Shown: piece after piece, positions 24,933 through 31,683 of the stretch
Layout: each line of letters opens with the position of its first letter
Position numbering within the stretch: position 1 is the first letter of the stretch
DNA from: an uncultured SAR324 cluster bacterium
GTDB taxonomy: Bacteria; SAR324; NAC60-12
Assembly: GCA_902513935.1 (NCBI GenBank)
Contig: CABXOR010000018.1
Location: forward strand, 1 to 31,683
DNA: 31,683 nt
Direction: 5' to 3'
The notes under the pieces: generated by a model
What the model was told of the DNA's origin: nothing
The model's input: the letters and a program-made list of their open reading frames with translations, nothing else
Databases searched by the model: none
Made by a program: the position numbers and the translations under genes

Positions 24933-25865
24933 TTATAAAATATTAATTTCTTTTAAGACATTCTTAAGTTTAGATATTTCTTTCTGGTCCAAGTTATGCC
25001 CAGGGGATCGAACATTATCATTTTTTAATCGACCTAGAAGTTTAAGACATGCTTTAATTCTAGCTGCAGCAAATCCTTCTGGTTTAGTTCCATATATTGC
25101 TCTTGCCAACGGATATATTTGTTGGTGTAAATTTATTGCAGAATTGAGATCAGATGTTTTCACTGCTTTATCCAGAGAAACTATTTGTTCTGGTATAATA
25201 GTTGCCAAACTTACTAGACTTCCTTCACTGCCAATCATAAAGCAACTCATAAGATGTTCATCACCTGAAGCCATAACAGATATGTTGGGATTGATTTTTT
25301 TAATCAATCTTCTGTTTTCCTCATACCGGCTTGTTTCCCAACTTCCTTCTTTAACTGCTACTACTTTCGGTAACTGAATAAGCTCTGTGAGGGTTTCGGG
25401 ACTATATGCCATAGAGCCTGAACCCATACTTGCTTGGAATAGAAATATAGGATAATCACTGACTTTTGATATTAATTCATGATGAATAACAGCCATTTTT
25501 GTTGATAAAGAAAGGGCCCAAGAAAATGGAGGAAAAACCATTATTGCGTCAGCTCCCGCTGATAAAGAATCTTCAGTATGCAATTGTGCTTCACTACTGC
25601 TTTCACAGTTAATTCCGCAAACGATTATACCTTTATCTCCTATTGTATTTTTTGCTATTTCGACAATTCTTCTTTTTTCATCACGATTCAGTAAATGGTT
25701 TTCACCTGCATGACCATTTATCAAAAATCCAACTATACCTTCATAATTAATTAAATTGTTAAAATGATCAATTAATCCTTCTTCATTAATGCTTCCATCT
25801 TTATGCATAGGACATATTGTGGCTACGTAAATGCCCCCAAATTTATGTTTATTTATTGATAGCAT
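24933..25865 (-). CDS. DapA-family (DHDPS/NAL superfamily) lyase with an atypical active site
   Basis: A (beta/alpha)8 Schiff-base lyase of 310 residues. The catalytic lysine K172 is present (VVAVKEGSWE). The GTTGE substrate loop of true dihydrodipicolinate synthase is replaced by NGHAGE (50–55), and the catalytic tyrosine of YNVP.R is replaced in FLFQASMGSGS (Gln144). It is therefore not a lysine-biosynthesis DapA. Relatives include aldolases, dehydratases and the deaminase of the hydroxyproline pathway (LhpC). It lies between the dehydrogenase subunits and the hydantoinase, suggesting it processes the keto or imino acid made by the dehydrogenase. An AAGGAT Shine-Dalgarno supports the start. 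Confidence 0.85.
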   Translation of the reverse strand: MLSINKHKFGGIYVATICPMHKDGSINEEGLIDHFNNLINYEGIVGFLINGHAGENHLLNRDEKRRIVEIAKNTIGDKGIIVCGINCESSSEAQLHTEDSLSAGADAIMVFPPFSWALSLSTKMAVIHHELISKVSDYPIFLFQASMGSGSMAYSPETLTELIQLPKVVAVKEGSWETSRYEENRRLIKKINPNISVMASGDEHLMSCFMIGSEGSLVSLATIIPEQIVSLDKAVKTSDLNSAINLHQQIYPLARAIYGTKPEGFAAARIKACLKLLGRLKNDNVRSPGHNLDQKEISKLKNVLKEINIL

Positions 25866-25892
25866 TTATTAATCCTTATAAATTGATATTGA

Positions 25893-26993
25893 TTAATTGA
25901 TTAGTCGACTGGGATCAAAAAGGGACATTTCTGTTTCTTGACCCATTATAAATTGGCTTAATAACCATCCCATATATGGGCCACTAGTATAGCCAGAATG
26001 TACTGATCCTATAACATATGCATTAGAAATTTCTGGTACATTACCAATTACAGGTAATGCATCTGCTGTTTCTGCTTCAAGTCCCAACCAAACTCTCACC
26101 ATTCTTCCATAACACAATTCTGGGATAACATGGCACGCAAGGCGTAAATTCCCTTTGAGATTTTCTGGAATTGCTTCTACACCACCACGTTCTTTATCAC
26201 CTAAACCTTGCCATCCGCCGCCAATCAGAACAGTACCATTATCAAATTGTTTCAATGAAAGTAAGCCATTTGCAATACTTAAAACTGTTTTCATGACCTG
26301 TGGCATTCTTTCAGTTATTATCAGTTGATTTATTAAGCATTTAATTGGGATTTTTACATTTAACCAACTAAGCATATCTTCAAGCCATACACCTCCTGCT
26401 AATACGATTCTTTTGGCTATAAGATGCTCATTATTCTCTAAATATATTTTAAAATTATTTTTATCATTTTCAATTCCTTTTACCTTAGAGTATTCCATGA
26501 CTGCACTATTTTCTTGGGTAAGAGCTCTTTTAAAAGCTTGCCCAGTAAGATAGGCGCTAGTAAAACCATCTTTAGCACACCAAGCGGCACTTCTAACGGA
26601 ATTATTTAGACCTGGCTCTAGTCGTTGTGCTTTCTTCCCTGAAATTAATTTTATTGGTGCTCCCATATCCTGCCGTGCTTGAACACGTTCATATAATAAT
26701 TCTTCCTCCTCTTCGGTGAATGCGAGTGAAAGCCCGTTAACTTTTCGGGTGCCAATACTACTGTGAAGCCATTTTTCAGTACTATTCCAAAGTTCCCATC
26801 CTTTTATTGCATATGGAATAAGTGCAGCACGTGTCATGTTAAGCGTTAATGTGCCAGCATTAGTTCCCGAAGCTTCACGACATAATGCTCCCCTATCAAT
26901 AACGATTGTTCTCATACGATTTCGTGAAAGATAGAGCGCAGTACTACAACCCATCACACCACCACCAACTACAGCAACATCATAATTTTCCAT
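25893..26993 (-). CDS. FAD-dependent amine/amino-acid dehydrogenase, DAO-type subunit (OoxB/HcnC/LhpB-like)
   Basis: A D-amino-acid-oxidase fold flavoprotein of 366 residues with the dinucleotide motif GGGVMG at 10–15, ID near 32–33 for the ribose, REASGTNAGTL and the C-terminal YVIGSVHSGYTSGPYMG, typical of the catalytic subunit of multi-subunit opine, glycine or D-hydroxyproline dehydrogenases. Its start overlaps the stop of the HcnB-like gene by one base (TAATG), so translation is coupled. Together with the two upstream genes it forms a three-subunit enzyme passing electrons through Fe-S to an acceptor rather than O2. The substrate is not predictable; a D- or cyclic amino acid is favoured by the hydantoinase and lyase next to it. 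Confidence 0.85.
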   Translation of the reverse strand: MENYDVAVVGGGVMGCSTALYLSRNRMRTIVIDRGALCREASGTNAGTLTLNMTRAALIPYAIKGWELWNSTEKWLHSSIGTRKVNGLSLAFTEEEEELLYERVQARQDMGAPIKLISGKKAQRLEPGLNNSVRSAAWCAKDGFTSAYLTGQAFKRALTQENSAVMEYSKVKGIENDKNNFKIYLENNEHLIAKRIVLAGGVWLEDMLSWLNVKIPIKCLINQLIITERMPQVMKTVLSIANGLLSLKQFDNGTVLIGGGWQGLGDKERGGVEAIPENLKGNLRLACHVIPELCYGRMVRVWLGLEAETADALPVIGNVPEISNAYVIGSVHSGYTSGPYMGWLLSQFIMGQETEMSLFDPSRLIN

Positions 26994-28450
26994 TATAAAG
27001 GTGCATCCTTTGGTATGGGGATATCATCATAGGAATATTCCCCAATTATCTGATCTATTGGAATAGGTCTAAATGGTGTTCGACCAGTCCATTGACCAGC
27101 CAATTCCCTGCTTCCTACTTTTGATGCTAATATAGCTTCTATTGCTTCAGAACAAGTTCGACCTTGGCAAGGTCCCATTCCACATCTAGTCCAAGCTTTT
27201 AATTGATTCATATCTCGGGCACCTGATTCAATAGCTTCATCTATCTCTGAACGATATACATCTTCGCATCGACAAACGATTGTTTCCGAAGTAATAGTTT
27301 GGATCAATTCAGATCTGAATTTCATTAGTAGTACTGCTGCTTTGCCAAAATTTTCATTTTTTTTAAGTGTAGTACGTTCAGATTTAATTTTTACTTTATA
27401 TTTTTTAGAAGACATCATATTTAAATCTCTTACTGCAGTCATTCCAGCAATTCGTCCCTTCTGTACTGCTGAAAATGCTCCAGATATTCCAGTAGCATCA
27501 CCAGCAATGTAAACACCTGGTATGCTTGATCGAAAGTCATCGTCAATTAGCGGAACCCAGCCTCCTTTATATGGATCATAGATATGTTTTGCTTTTAAAA
27601 GTCTTGTAATTTCGGTAGAAGGGAACAAACCATGTCCTATAGCTAAGCAATCTCCTTCTACAATCTTTTTATATTTTGAATCAAGAATAATACTACCTGC
27701 ACTGTTTATTGGTGCAATACTTATCTTAAGAACATTATCAACTTGCTTTGTATTTGTTACGGCATGACCACCATATATCTTTATTCCAGCTTTCATAATA
27801 TTTGCAAACCAACTCATTCCCTTAAAAAGTTGATCTGGTCTCGATAACAATCTTGGAAAAGCTTTGATCCAATCTGATTTACTATTTAGATCAATTATTG
27901 CAGATACTTTACCCCCAGATTTAATAATTCCATTTGCCACAGCTATTAATAATGGACCACAACCAGCTACCACGGTAGATTGACCAGGTAAAACATATTG
28001 GGATTTTAATAATATTGTAGAAGCCGCCAGTCCAATTACACCAGGTGTAGTCCAGCCCGGAAAAGGAATTATCCGTTCAAGCGCTCCGTTAGCAATAATT
28101 AGTGACCTAGTATGCCATGAGCTCAACCCATTTGGTCCAACTGTACTTACAACTAGGTCGGATGAGATGGACCATACTCGGTGTTTAAATAAAGCTTTAA
28201 CGTTACTATTTTTTAATATTTTTCTTTGTTTTTCACCTTCTTGATATTCGTCAGATTTGAATGAGTCATGTGGTTTAAATTCATTTGGAGGTGCTCTGTA
28301 AATTTGACCTCCTGCAGATGAATTTTCATCAATTATTACAACATCAGTTCCTTCTTGAGATGCAACATTAGCTGCAGCGACACCAGCAGGCCCAGCTCCT
28401 AAAACAACAAGATCTACATTTTGGATATCATTGGGAAAAGTTTTTGTCAC
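26993..28450 (-). CDS. Pyridine-nucleotide-disulfide-type oxidoreductase subunit with BFD 2Fe-2S domain (OoxA/HcnB/LhpE-like)
   Basis: An electron-transfer subunit of 485 residues. GAGPAG (18–23) and DENSSAGGQIYR bind FAD, a second nucleotide site is GCGPLL (163–168), and AGDATG near 316 is the C-terminal flavin contact. The C-terminal BFD-like [2Fe-2S] domain has four cysteines in the expected spacing: C393, C395, C423 and C428 (CRCEDV and RCGMGPCQGRTC). This architecture is that of HcnB/OoxA. The start codon is GTG and overlaps the ferredoxin-like gene's stop by 4 bases (GTGA). The one-base overlap with the DAO subunit downstream makes all three translationally coupled. Confidence 0.88.
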   Translation of the reverse strand: MTKTFPNDIQNVDLVVLGAGPAGVAAANVASQEGTDVVIIDENSSAGGQIYRAPPNEFKPHDSFKSDEYQEGEKQRKILKNSNVKALFKHRVWSISSDLVVSTVGPNGLSSWHTRSLIIANGALERIIPFPGWTTPGVIGLAASTILLKSQYVLPGQSTVVAGCGPLLIAVANGIIKSGGKVSAIIDLNSKSDWIKAFPRLLSRPDQLFKGMSWFANIMKAGIKIYGGHAVTNTKQVDNVLKISIAPINSAGSIILDSKYKKIVEGDCLAIGHGLFPSTEITRLLKAKHIYDPYKGGWVPLIDDDFRSSIPGVYIAGDATGISGAFSAVQKGRIAGMTAVRDLNMMSSKKYKVKIKSERTTLKKNENFGKAAVLLMKFRSELIQTITSETIVCRCEDVYRSEIDEAIESGARDMNQLKAWTRCGMGPCQGRTCSEAIEAILASKVGSRELAGQWTGRTPFRPIPIDQIIGEYSYDDIPIPKDAPL

Positions 28451-28791
28451 TTATTGATTCCTGTTTTAATAATGATTCCTTCTTCAACAATCTCCTGACA
28501 AGCAAGAACTATTCTGTCATTAACTAAAACCAAACATTCTTGACATGAACCCATCAAACAAAAAAATCCTCGGGGTTCTTTTTTTCTTGAACTATATTTC
28601 AACGTTAATTTCCCATTAACAAATAATGTAACTGCTAAAATTTCACCAACTGGAGCCTTTACTTCAAACCCATCTATTGTCAATGTTGCGTAGCCTTTAC
28701 GAACAACTCTATTCCCTGAAACTCTAAGGTTTTGCTTAGTGTTTATTTTGTCCAAATATTTAAAAAATTTTTTTATACTAACTTTAAACAC
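28447..28791 (-). CDS. 2Fe-2S ferredoxin-like small subunit (HcnA/OoxG/LhpF-like)
   Basis: The small iron-sulfur subunit of the three-part dehydrogenase (114 residues). Four ligands fit C78, C83, C86 and C98 (GFFCLMGSCQECLVLV and LACQ), the pattern of HcnA-type proteins, in which the cluster sits in a beta-grasp fold starting around YATLTIDGFEVKAPVGE. The first about 32 residues (very basic: KVSIKKFFKYLDK) are an extension beyond the core; the real start could be further in, but no other good ATG is available. It is the first gene of the five-gene - strand run ending with the hydantoinase. An extended -10 promoter sits about 77 bases upstream. Confidence 0.82.
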   Translation of the reverse strand: MFKVSIKKFFKYLDKINTKQNLRVSGNRVVRKGYATLTIDGFEVKAPVGEILAVTLFVNGKLTLKYSSRKKEPRGFFCLMGSCQECLVLVNDRIVLACQEIVEEGIIIKTGINK

Positions 28792-28867
28792 TAAAATTCT
28801 AGATTAAAATATTAGTTGGCCTCATTTAATGAATAAATTTATATATAATTTTACGACTGGTTTAGAA

Positions 28868-28876
28868 ATTATAGCA
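28868..28876 (-). promoter_or_regulatory. Extended -10 promoter for the dehydrogenase–lyase–hydantoinase operon
   Basis: On the - strand the perfect sequence TGCTATAAT (TGn plus TATAAT) lies 77 bases before the start of the ferredoxin-like gene, in the 201-base gap after the DUF6282 gene. No good -35 is present, as is usual for extended -10 promoters. It would make the five-gene run a separate transcription unit from the transporter genes. Confidence 0.4.
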
Positions 28877-28992
28877 AAAGGATTATTTATTTATGTTCTA
28901 GACAAAACTGAAATTCAGATTCTAAAACTGAAGTTTGCTCCGAAGTACTGAAATTTCTTTTTCATGGATTAAATAGTCAATTTAAAAGGATA

Positions 28993-29880
28993 TTAAATAT
29001 TAAATAAATTTTTTGAATTAGTTGAGATCATTTTTTTAATATCATTTGTTGAAAAGCCCAAGTCTTTTATTAAAGAAATAAAATTCTTAAATCCTAAATG
29101 TGGTTTCGGTAAAACTGAAACACCACAGTCACTAGACAATATTACTTTTTCACAGCTAACTATTTTAATAAATTCTTTCAGTTTATTAATTTCTAGTTTA
29201 TTAATTGTATGTTTTTCACTATCTACATGGGTTAATGGAATTTGAGTTGCTTTAGATATAAAGAAATATGAAAACTCAAACATAACATCTAAATTTTTCA
29301 GATTAATAATTTCTTCGTCATTTAAGTTATTTGCTGGTATTAATATTTTTTTTATCCCTGCTTTTATTGCATAATTAACTAAATTATAGTTTTCAATTCC
29401 TGAAATATGACCTGTATTTAGTACAATATTTTTTTTAGCTATTAAATCTAAAATTTTTAACGTTTCATCATCTTGAATTTTATCTTCAGCTATATAAAAA
29501 CAATTATCAATATAGCTTTTAGAGCGATTTTCTTGATTAGCTACAAATTTAGTATGATGAGTTGGGAAAGATATAAACAACGCTCCTTCATCATTTTCAT
29601 AACCGTAATTTAACGCTATCTTCGCATTTTCATAATTAACTCCCCCAGCTGGAGGTTCCATTATTAATCCACCAAAAATTTTCAGTTTTAAATTTGGTTG
29701 ATATTTTTTTATTAGAGAAGCATAACCTGATGAATTGGAAAAGTTATCCATTAATCCAATTGCATACATCCCTGATTTTTCAGCTTGATCAACTACATCA
29801 AATATATTTGTACTTCTTTTATTAATGTGTGGACAACAATGAATGTGATTATCCACTGAACCTTTAAGAATATCTTCCAT
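28993..29880 (-). CDS. DUF6282-like metal-dependent hydrolase (TIM-barrel)
   Basis: A protein of 295 residues resembling the DUF6282/amidohydrolase-like group. Likely metal ligands are visible: H12 and H14 (DNHIHCCPH), H18, H108/H109 (FPTHH), H158 (NTGHIS) and D251 (LSSDCG), the arrangement of a metal-dependent TIM-barrel hydrolase. The function of the family is not established. The gene is strongly AT-rich. It lies 12 bases after the ABC ATPase in the same direction, so it is probably the last gene of the transporter operon and acts on the imported compound. Its presence next to the hydantoinase operon suggests a second amide or lactam hydrolysis step. Confidence 0.75.
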   Translation of the reverse strand: MEDILKGSVDNHIHCCPHINKRSTNIFDVVDQAEKSGMYAIGLMDNFSNSSGYASLIKKYQPNLKLKIFGGLIMEPPAGGVNYENAKIALNYGYENDEGALFISFPTHHTKFVANQENRSKSYIDNCFYIAEDKIQDDETLKILDLIAKKNIVLNTGHISGIENYNLVNYAIKAGIKKILIPANNLNDEEIINLKNLDVMFEFSYFFISKATQIPLTHVDSEKHTINKLEINKLKEFIKIVSCEKVILSSDCGVSVLPKPHLGFKNFISLIKDLGFSTNDIKKMISTNSKNLFNI

Positions 29881-29892
29881 AATAAATTAGTA

Positions 29893-30627
29893 TTATCTAA
29901 GTATTGTACTCACAAATTCAGCAGTTCTAACATGTTTAGGACTTTCAAAGATATTATGAGGTGTATCATAATCAACAATTGCCCCTTCATCCATAAAAAT
30001 CACTTTATTTGAGACCTCTTTTACAAATACCATTTCATGAGAAACGATTAACATTGTCATACCTTCACTGGCTAAGACTCTAATTGTATCTAAAACTTCT
30101 TTTACCAATTCTGGGTCCAATGCAGAAGTTATCTCGTCTAAAAGAAGTATCTCGGGATTTAGACATAGTGCTCTTGCTATAGCTACCCTTTGTTGCTGTC
30201 CTCCTGATAATTCTTCAGGATATGAGTTTAATTTATCTTTAAGGCCAACTTTGTCAAGTAATTTAATTGCTTGTTCTTCAACCTCTTCCTTTTTCCTTTT
30301 TTGTATTTTATATGGAGCTATACAAACATTCTTTAATACATTCATATTTTGAAATAAATTATATTGCTGAAAAACAATTGCAGTTTTATTCCTTGCATAA
30401 TTTAAATGATCTTTATTAGTATAATTTATAATTTTGTTACTTATACTAATAGTACCAGATTTAGGTAATAGTAGGCCTACTAATAATTTAAGTAAGCTAC
30501 TTTTACCGGAACCCGAAGGTCCAATAATGCTGACAATATGACCTTTGTCGATGGATAAACTTACGTTATTTAAAACATGATAATCATCATAATAAGCATT
30601 AATATCATTAATTTTAATTTGTTGCAT
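29893..30627 (-). CDS. Polar amino-acid ABC transporter ATP-binding protein (GlnQ/HisP-like)
   Basis: The ATPase of a polar amino-acid uptake (PAAT) transporter, about 244 residues. With the start taken at 30627, Walker A GPSGSGKS is at 36–43, the Q-loop is FQQYN, the signature LSGGQQQRVAIARA starts near 140, Walker B ILLLDE is near 160 and the H-loop is IVSHEM. The start at 30627 is preferred over an ATG at 30651 because GGAGAG lies just upstream and MQQIKINDINAYY matches the family N-terminus; it overlaps the permease gene's end by 14 bases. The substrate class is amino-acid-like, but specificity cannot be read from the ATPase. Confidence 0.92.
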   Translation of the reverse strand: MQQIKINDINAYYDDYHVLNNVSLSIDKGHIVSIIGPSGSGKSSLLKLLVGLLLPKSGTISISNKIINYTNKDHLNYARNKTAIVFQQYNLFQNMNVLKNVCIAPYKIQKRKKEEVEEQAIKLLDKVGLKDKLNSYPEELSGGQQQRVAIARALCLNPEILLLDEITSALDPELVKEVLDTIRVLASEGMTMLIVSHEMVFVKEVSNKVIFMDEGAIVDYDTPHNIFESPKHVRTAEFVSTILR

Positions 30628-31291
30628 ATTTTCTCTCCATATATTTCCCAAAACGATCTAAGGGAAAAGATAAAATAAAATATAATATTAATACCGTGCC
30701 AAAAACTAAAATAGGTGAAAAGCCTTTATTGTTTAAAACTTTTCCAGCAAACGTTAGTTCCATTACTCCAATTTGAGAAGCTAATGCAGTGTCTTTGATA
30801 AATAAAATGAAAAAACTAAATGCCGGAGGAAAAATTACTTTCCATGCTTGAGGGAAAATTACTTCTTTTAAAGTTTCATAATAGGAAAAATTCATTGCTT
30901 TAGCAGCATCCCATTGAGTTTGATTTACAGATTCAAGGCCACTTCTTACTATCTCACTTATAAATGCCGTAGCAATTAAACATACTGTTACAATGGCGAT
31001 TATAAATAGAGAATCAGTAATTTTTACAATTTGAAAAATGTAAAATATCAAAAGCAAAGATACCAAAAAAGGAACCCTTCTGAAAATTTCAGTATATATA
31101 ACAATTAAAATTCTTAATGGAATTAGTAGTGCTGATTTTGTTTTTCTAAAAATAGCTAAAAGAGTACCTAAACTGAAACCAACTAAACAACCAATTAAAG
31201 ATAGTAAAAATGTAACTCCCATTGCCTTTAATAAAAAGATAATGTTCCAAATTGACAAAAAAGAAGGTAATTCTTGTATAAGTCTATCCAT
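30614..31291 (-). CDS. Polar amino-acid ABC transporter permease (HisM/GlnP-like)
   Basis: An inner-membrane permease of 225 residues with about five hydrophobic segments. The TEIFRRVPFLVSLLLIFY segment near 67 and the EAA loop at about 113–150 (EIVRSGLESVNQTQWDAAKA, then the end of the loop PQAW) are hallmarks of the PAAT family. Its start directly abuts the stop of the second permease gene (TAA then ATG), and its end overlaps the ATPase gene, so the three are translationally coupled. Confidence 0.9.
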   Translation of the reverse strand: MDRLIQELPSFLSIWNIIFLLKAMGVTFLLSLIGCLVGFSLGTLLAIFRKTKSALLIPLRILIVIYTEIFRRVPFLVSLLLIFYIFQIVKITDSLFIIAIVTVCLIATAFISEIVRSGLESVNQTQWDAAKAMNFSYYETLKEVIFPQAWKVIFPPAFSFFILFIKDTALASQIGVMELTFAGKVLNNKGFSPILVFGTVLILYFILSFPLDRFGKYMERKYATN

Positions 31292-31683
31292 TTATTGAAT
31301 AATCCTAATTTTCGCTTTAAAAAAATATTTACCAATTATTGCTAATAATAACGTGGCAAAAAAAGTTATTATTATATATATCAAAGCAGTAATTGAAAAA
31401 ATTTCTACTGATCTAAATGTTTCAGAATTTATATTAAAAGCTCTTCCTGTTAATTCCTCAACTCCAAAAATTGCTGCCATAGAAGTACCAAGAGTCATCA
31501 AAATATAATGATTTGACAAAGGAGGAAATAATACTTTCATTATATGGGGTAAAATTACAAATCTTACTTGCTGAACTATACTAAAGCTCATAGTTCTAGC
31601 GGCATCCAATTCATTTTGTCTAATAGACAAAAATCCAGCACGCTGAATTTCACACATATATGCAGCTGCATTTAATGTCATAC
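31292..31683 (-). CDS. Second polar amino-acid ABC transporter permease, N-terminus outside the window
   Basis: The frame is open to the right edge. The visible 129 residues begin inside the family's pre-EAA segment (MTLNAAAYMCEIQRAGFLSI, then RQNELDAARTM), so about 90–100 N-terminal residues are missing and the ATG at 31681 is internal. EAA-loop residues and two or three C-terminal membrane segments are visible. It forms the heterodimeric pore with the neighbouring permease. The periplasmic substrate-binding protein is not in the window and probably lies just beyond its right edge. Confidence 0.9.
   Translation of the reverse strand, partial: MTLNAAAYMCEIQRAGFLSIRQNELDAARTMSFSIVQQVRFVILPHIMKVLFPPLSNHYILMTLGTSMAAIFGVEELTGRAFNINSETFRSVEIFSITALIYIIITFFATLLLAIIGKYFFKAKIRIIQ

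Noticed and set aside
24933..25865. Lysine-biosynthetic dapA
   Set aside because: The GTTGE loop and the catalytic Tyr are both replaced, and the context is catabolic.
25893..28791. Hydrogen cyanide synthase (hcnABC)
   Set aside because: The subunit architecture is the same, but opine, D-hydroxyproline and other amine dehydrogenases share it, and the neighbouring lyase, hydantoinase and transporter point to catabolism rather than cyanide production.

Overview
The window looks like a bacterial chromosome segment in two parts. The left part (about 1–19.9 kb) is moderately AT-rich and holds mostly housekeeping genes, nearly all on the + strand: hflX (cut by the left edge), murA, a HelD-like helicase, a class I aminotransferase, a bactofilin, a methyltransferase, hisA–hisF, a fused nnrE–nnrD, mccB, a lipoprotein, an M14-type deacylase, a patatin-like phospholipase and crcB. 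Lipoproteins, a bactofilin, single-subunit his genes and leucine-catabolic mccB suggest a Gram-negative bacterium. A deltaproteobacterial or SAR324-like marine lineage is my guess from gene style, not something the sequence proves.

From 17.9 kb onward nearly everything is on the - strand. An M6 metalloprotease lipoprotein is followed 7 bases later by a separate small secreted protein that looks like the N-terminal pro-region of M6 proteases. Next come a 340-base AT-rich gap, a large-subunit N,N-dimethylformamidase homologue, and a junction zone (22.6–23.5 kb) made of fragments: the C-terminal tail of an amidase, the 3' half of a tRNA with its CCA, short tandem repeats, and the first 29 codons of a CinA/MoaB-like protein that stop at the end of the next cluster.

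The right part (23.5–31.7 kb) is visibly more AT-rich, all on the - strand, and reads as an acquired catabolic cluster. It has a polar amino-acid type ABC transporter (two permeases and an ATPase, with the window ending inside one permease), a DUF6282-like metal-dependent hydrolase, a three-subunit flavin/iron-sulfur amine dehydrogenase (2Fe-2S ferredoxin-like, HcnB/OoxA-like and DAO-type subunits), an atypical DapA-family lyase, and a hydantoinase/dihydropyrimidinase. The likely flow is import of a nitrogenous, perhaps cyclic, substrate, ring opening by the amidohydrolases, oxidation of a (D-)amino or imino acid by the three-subunit enzyme, and C–C or C–N cleavage by the DapA-like lyase. The substrate is not known from sequence.

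The points most worth a second look are the separately encoded M6 pro-region, the atypical dehydrogenase/lyase/hydantoinase cluster with its fragment-filled junction, the MurA with Asp at the usual catalytic Cys, and a 55-bp tandem duplication that copies a gene's start codon out of frame. I saw no complete tRNA, rRNA, CRISPR array or intact insertion sequence.
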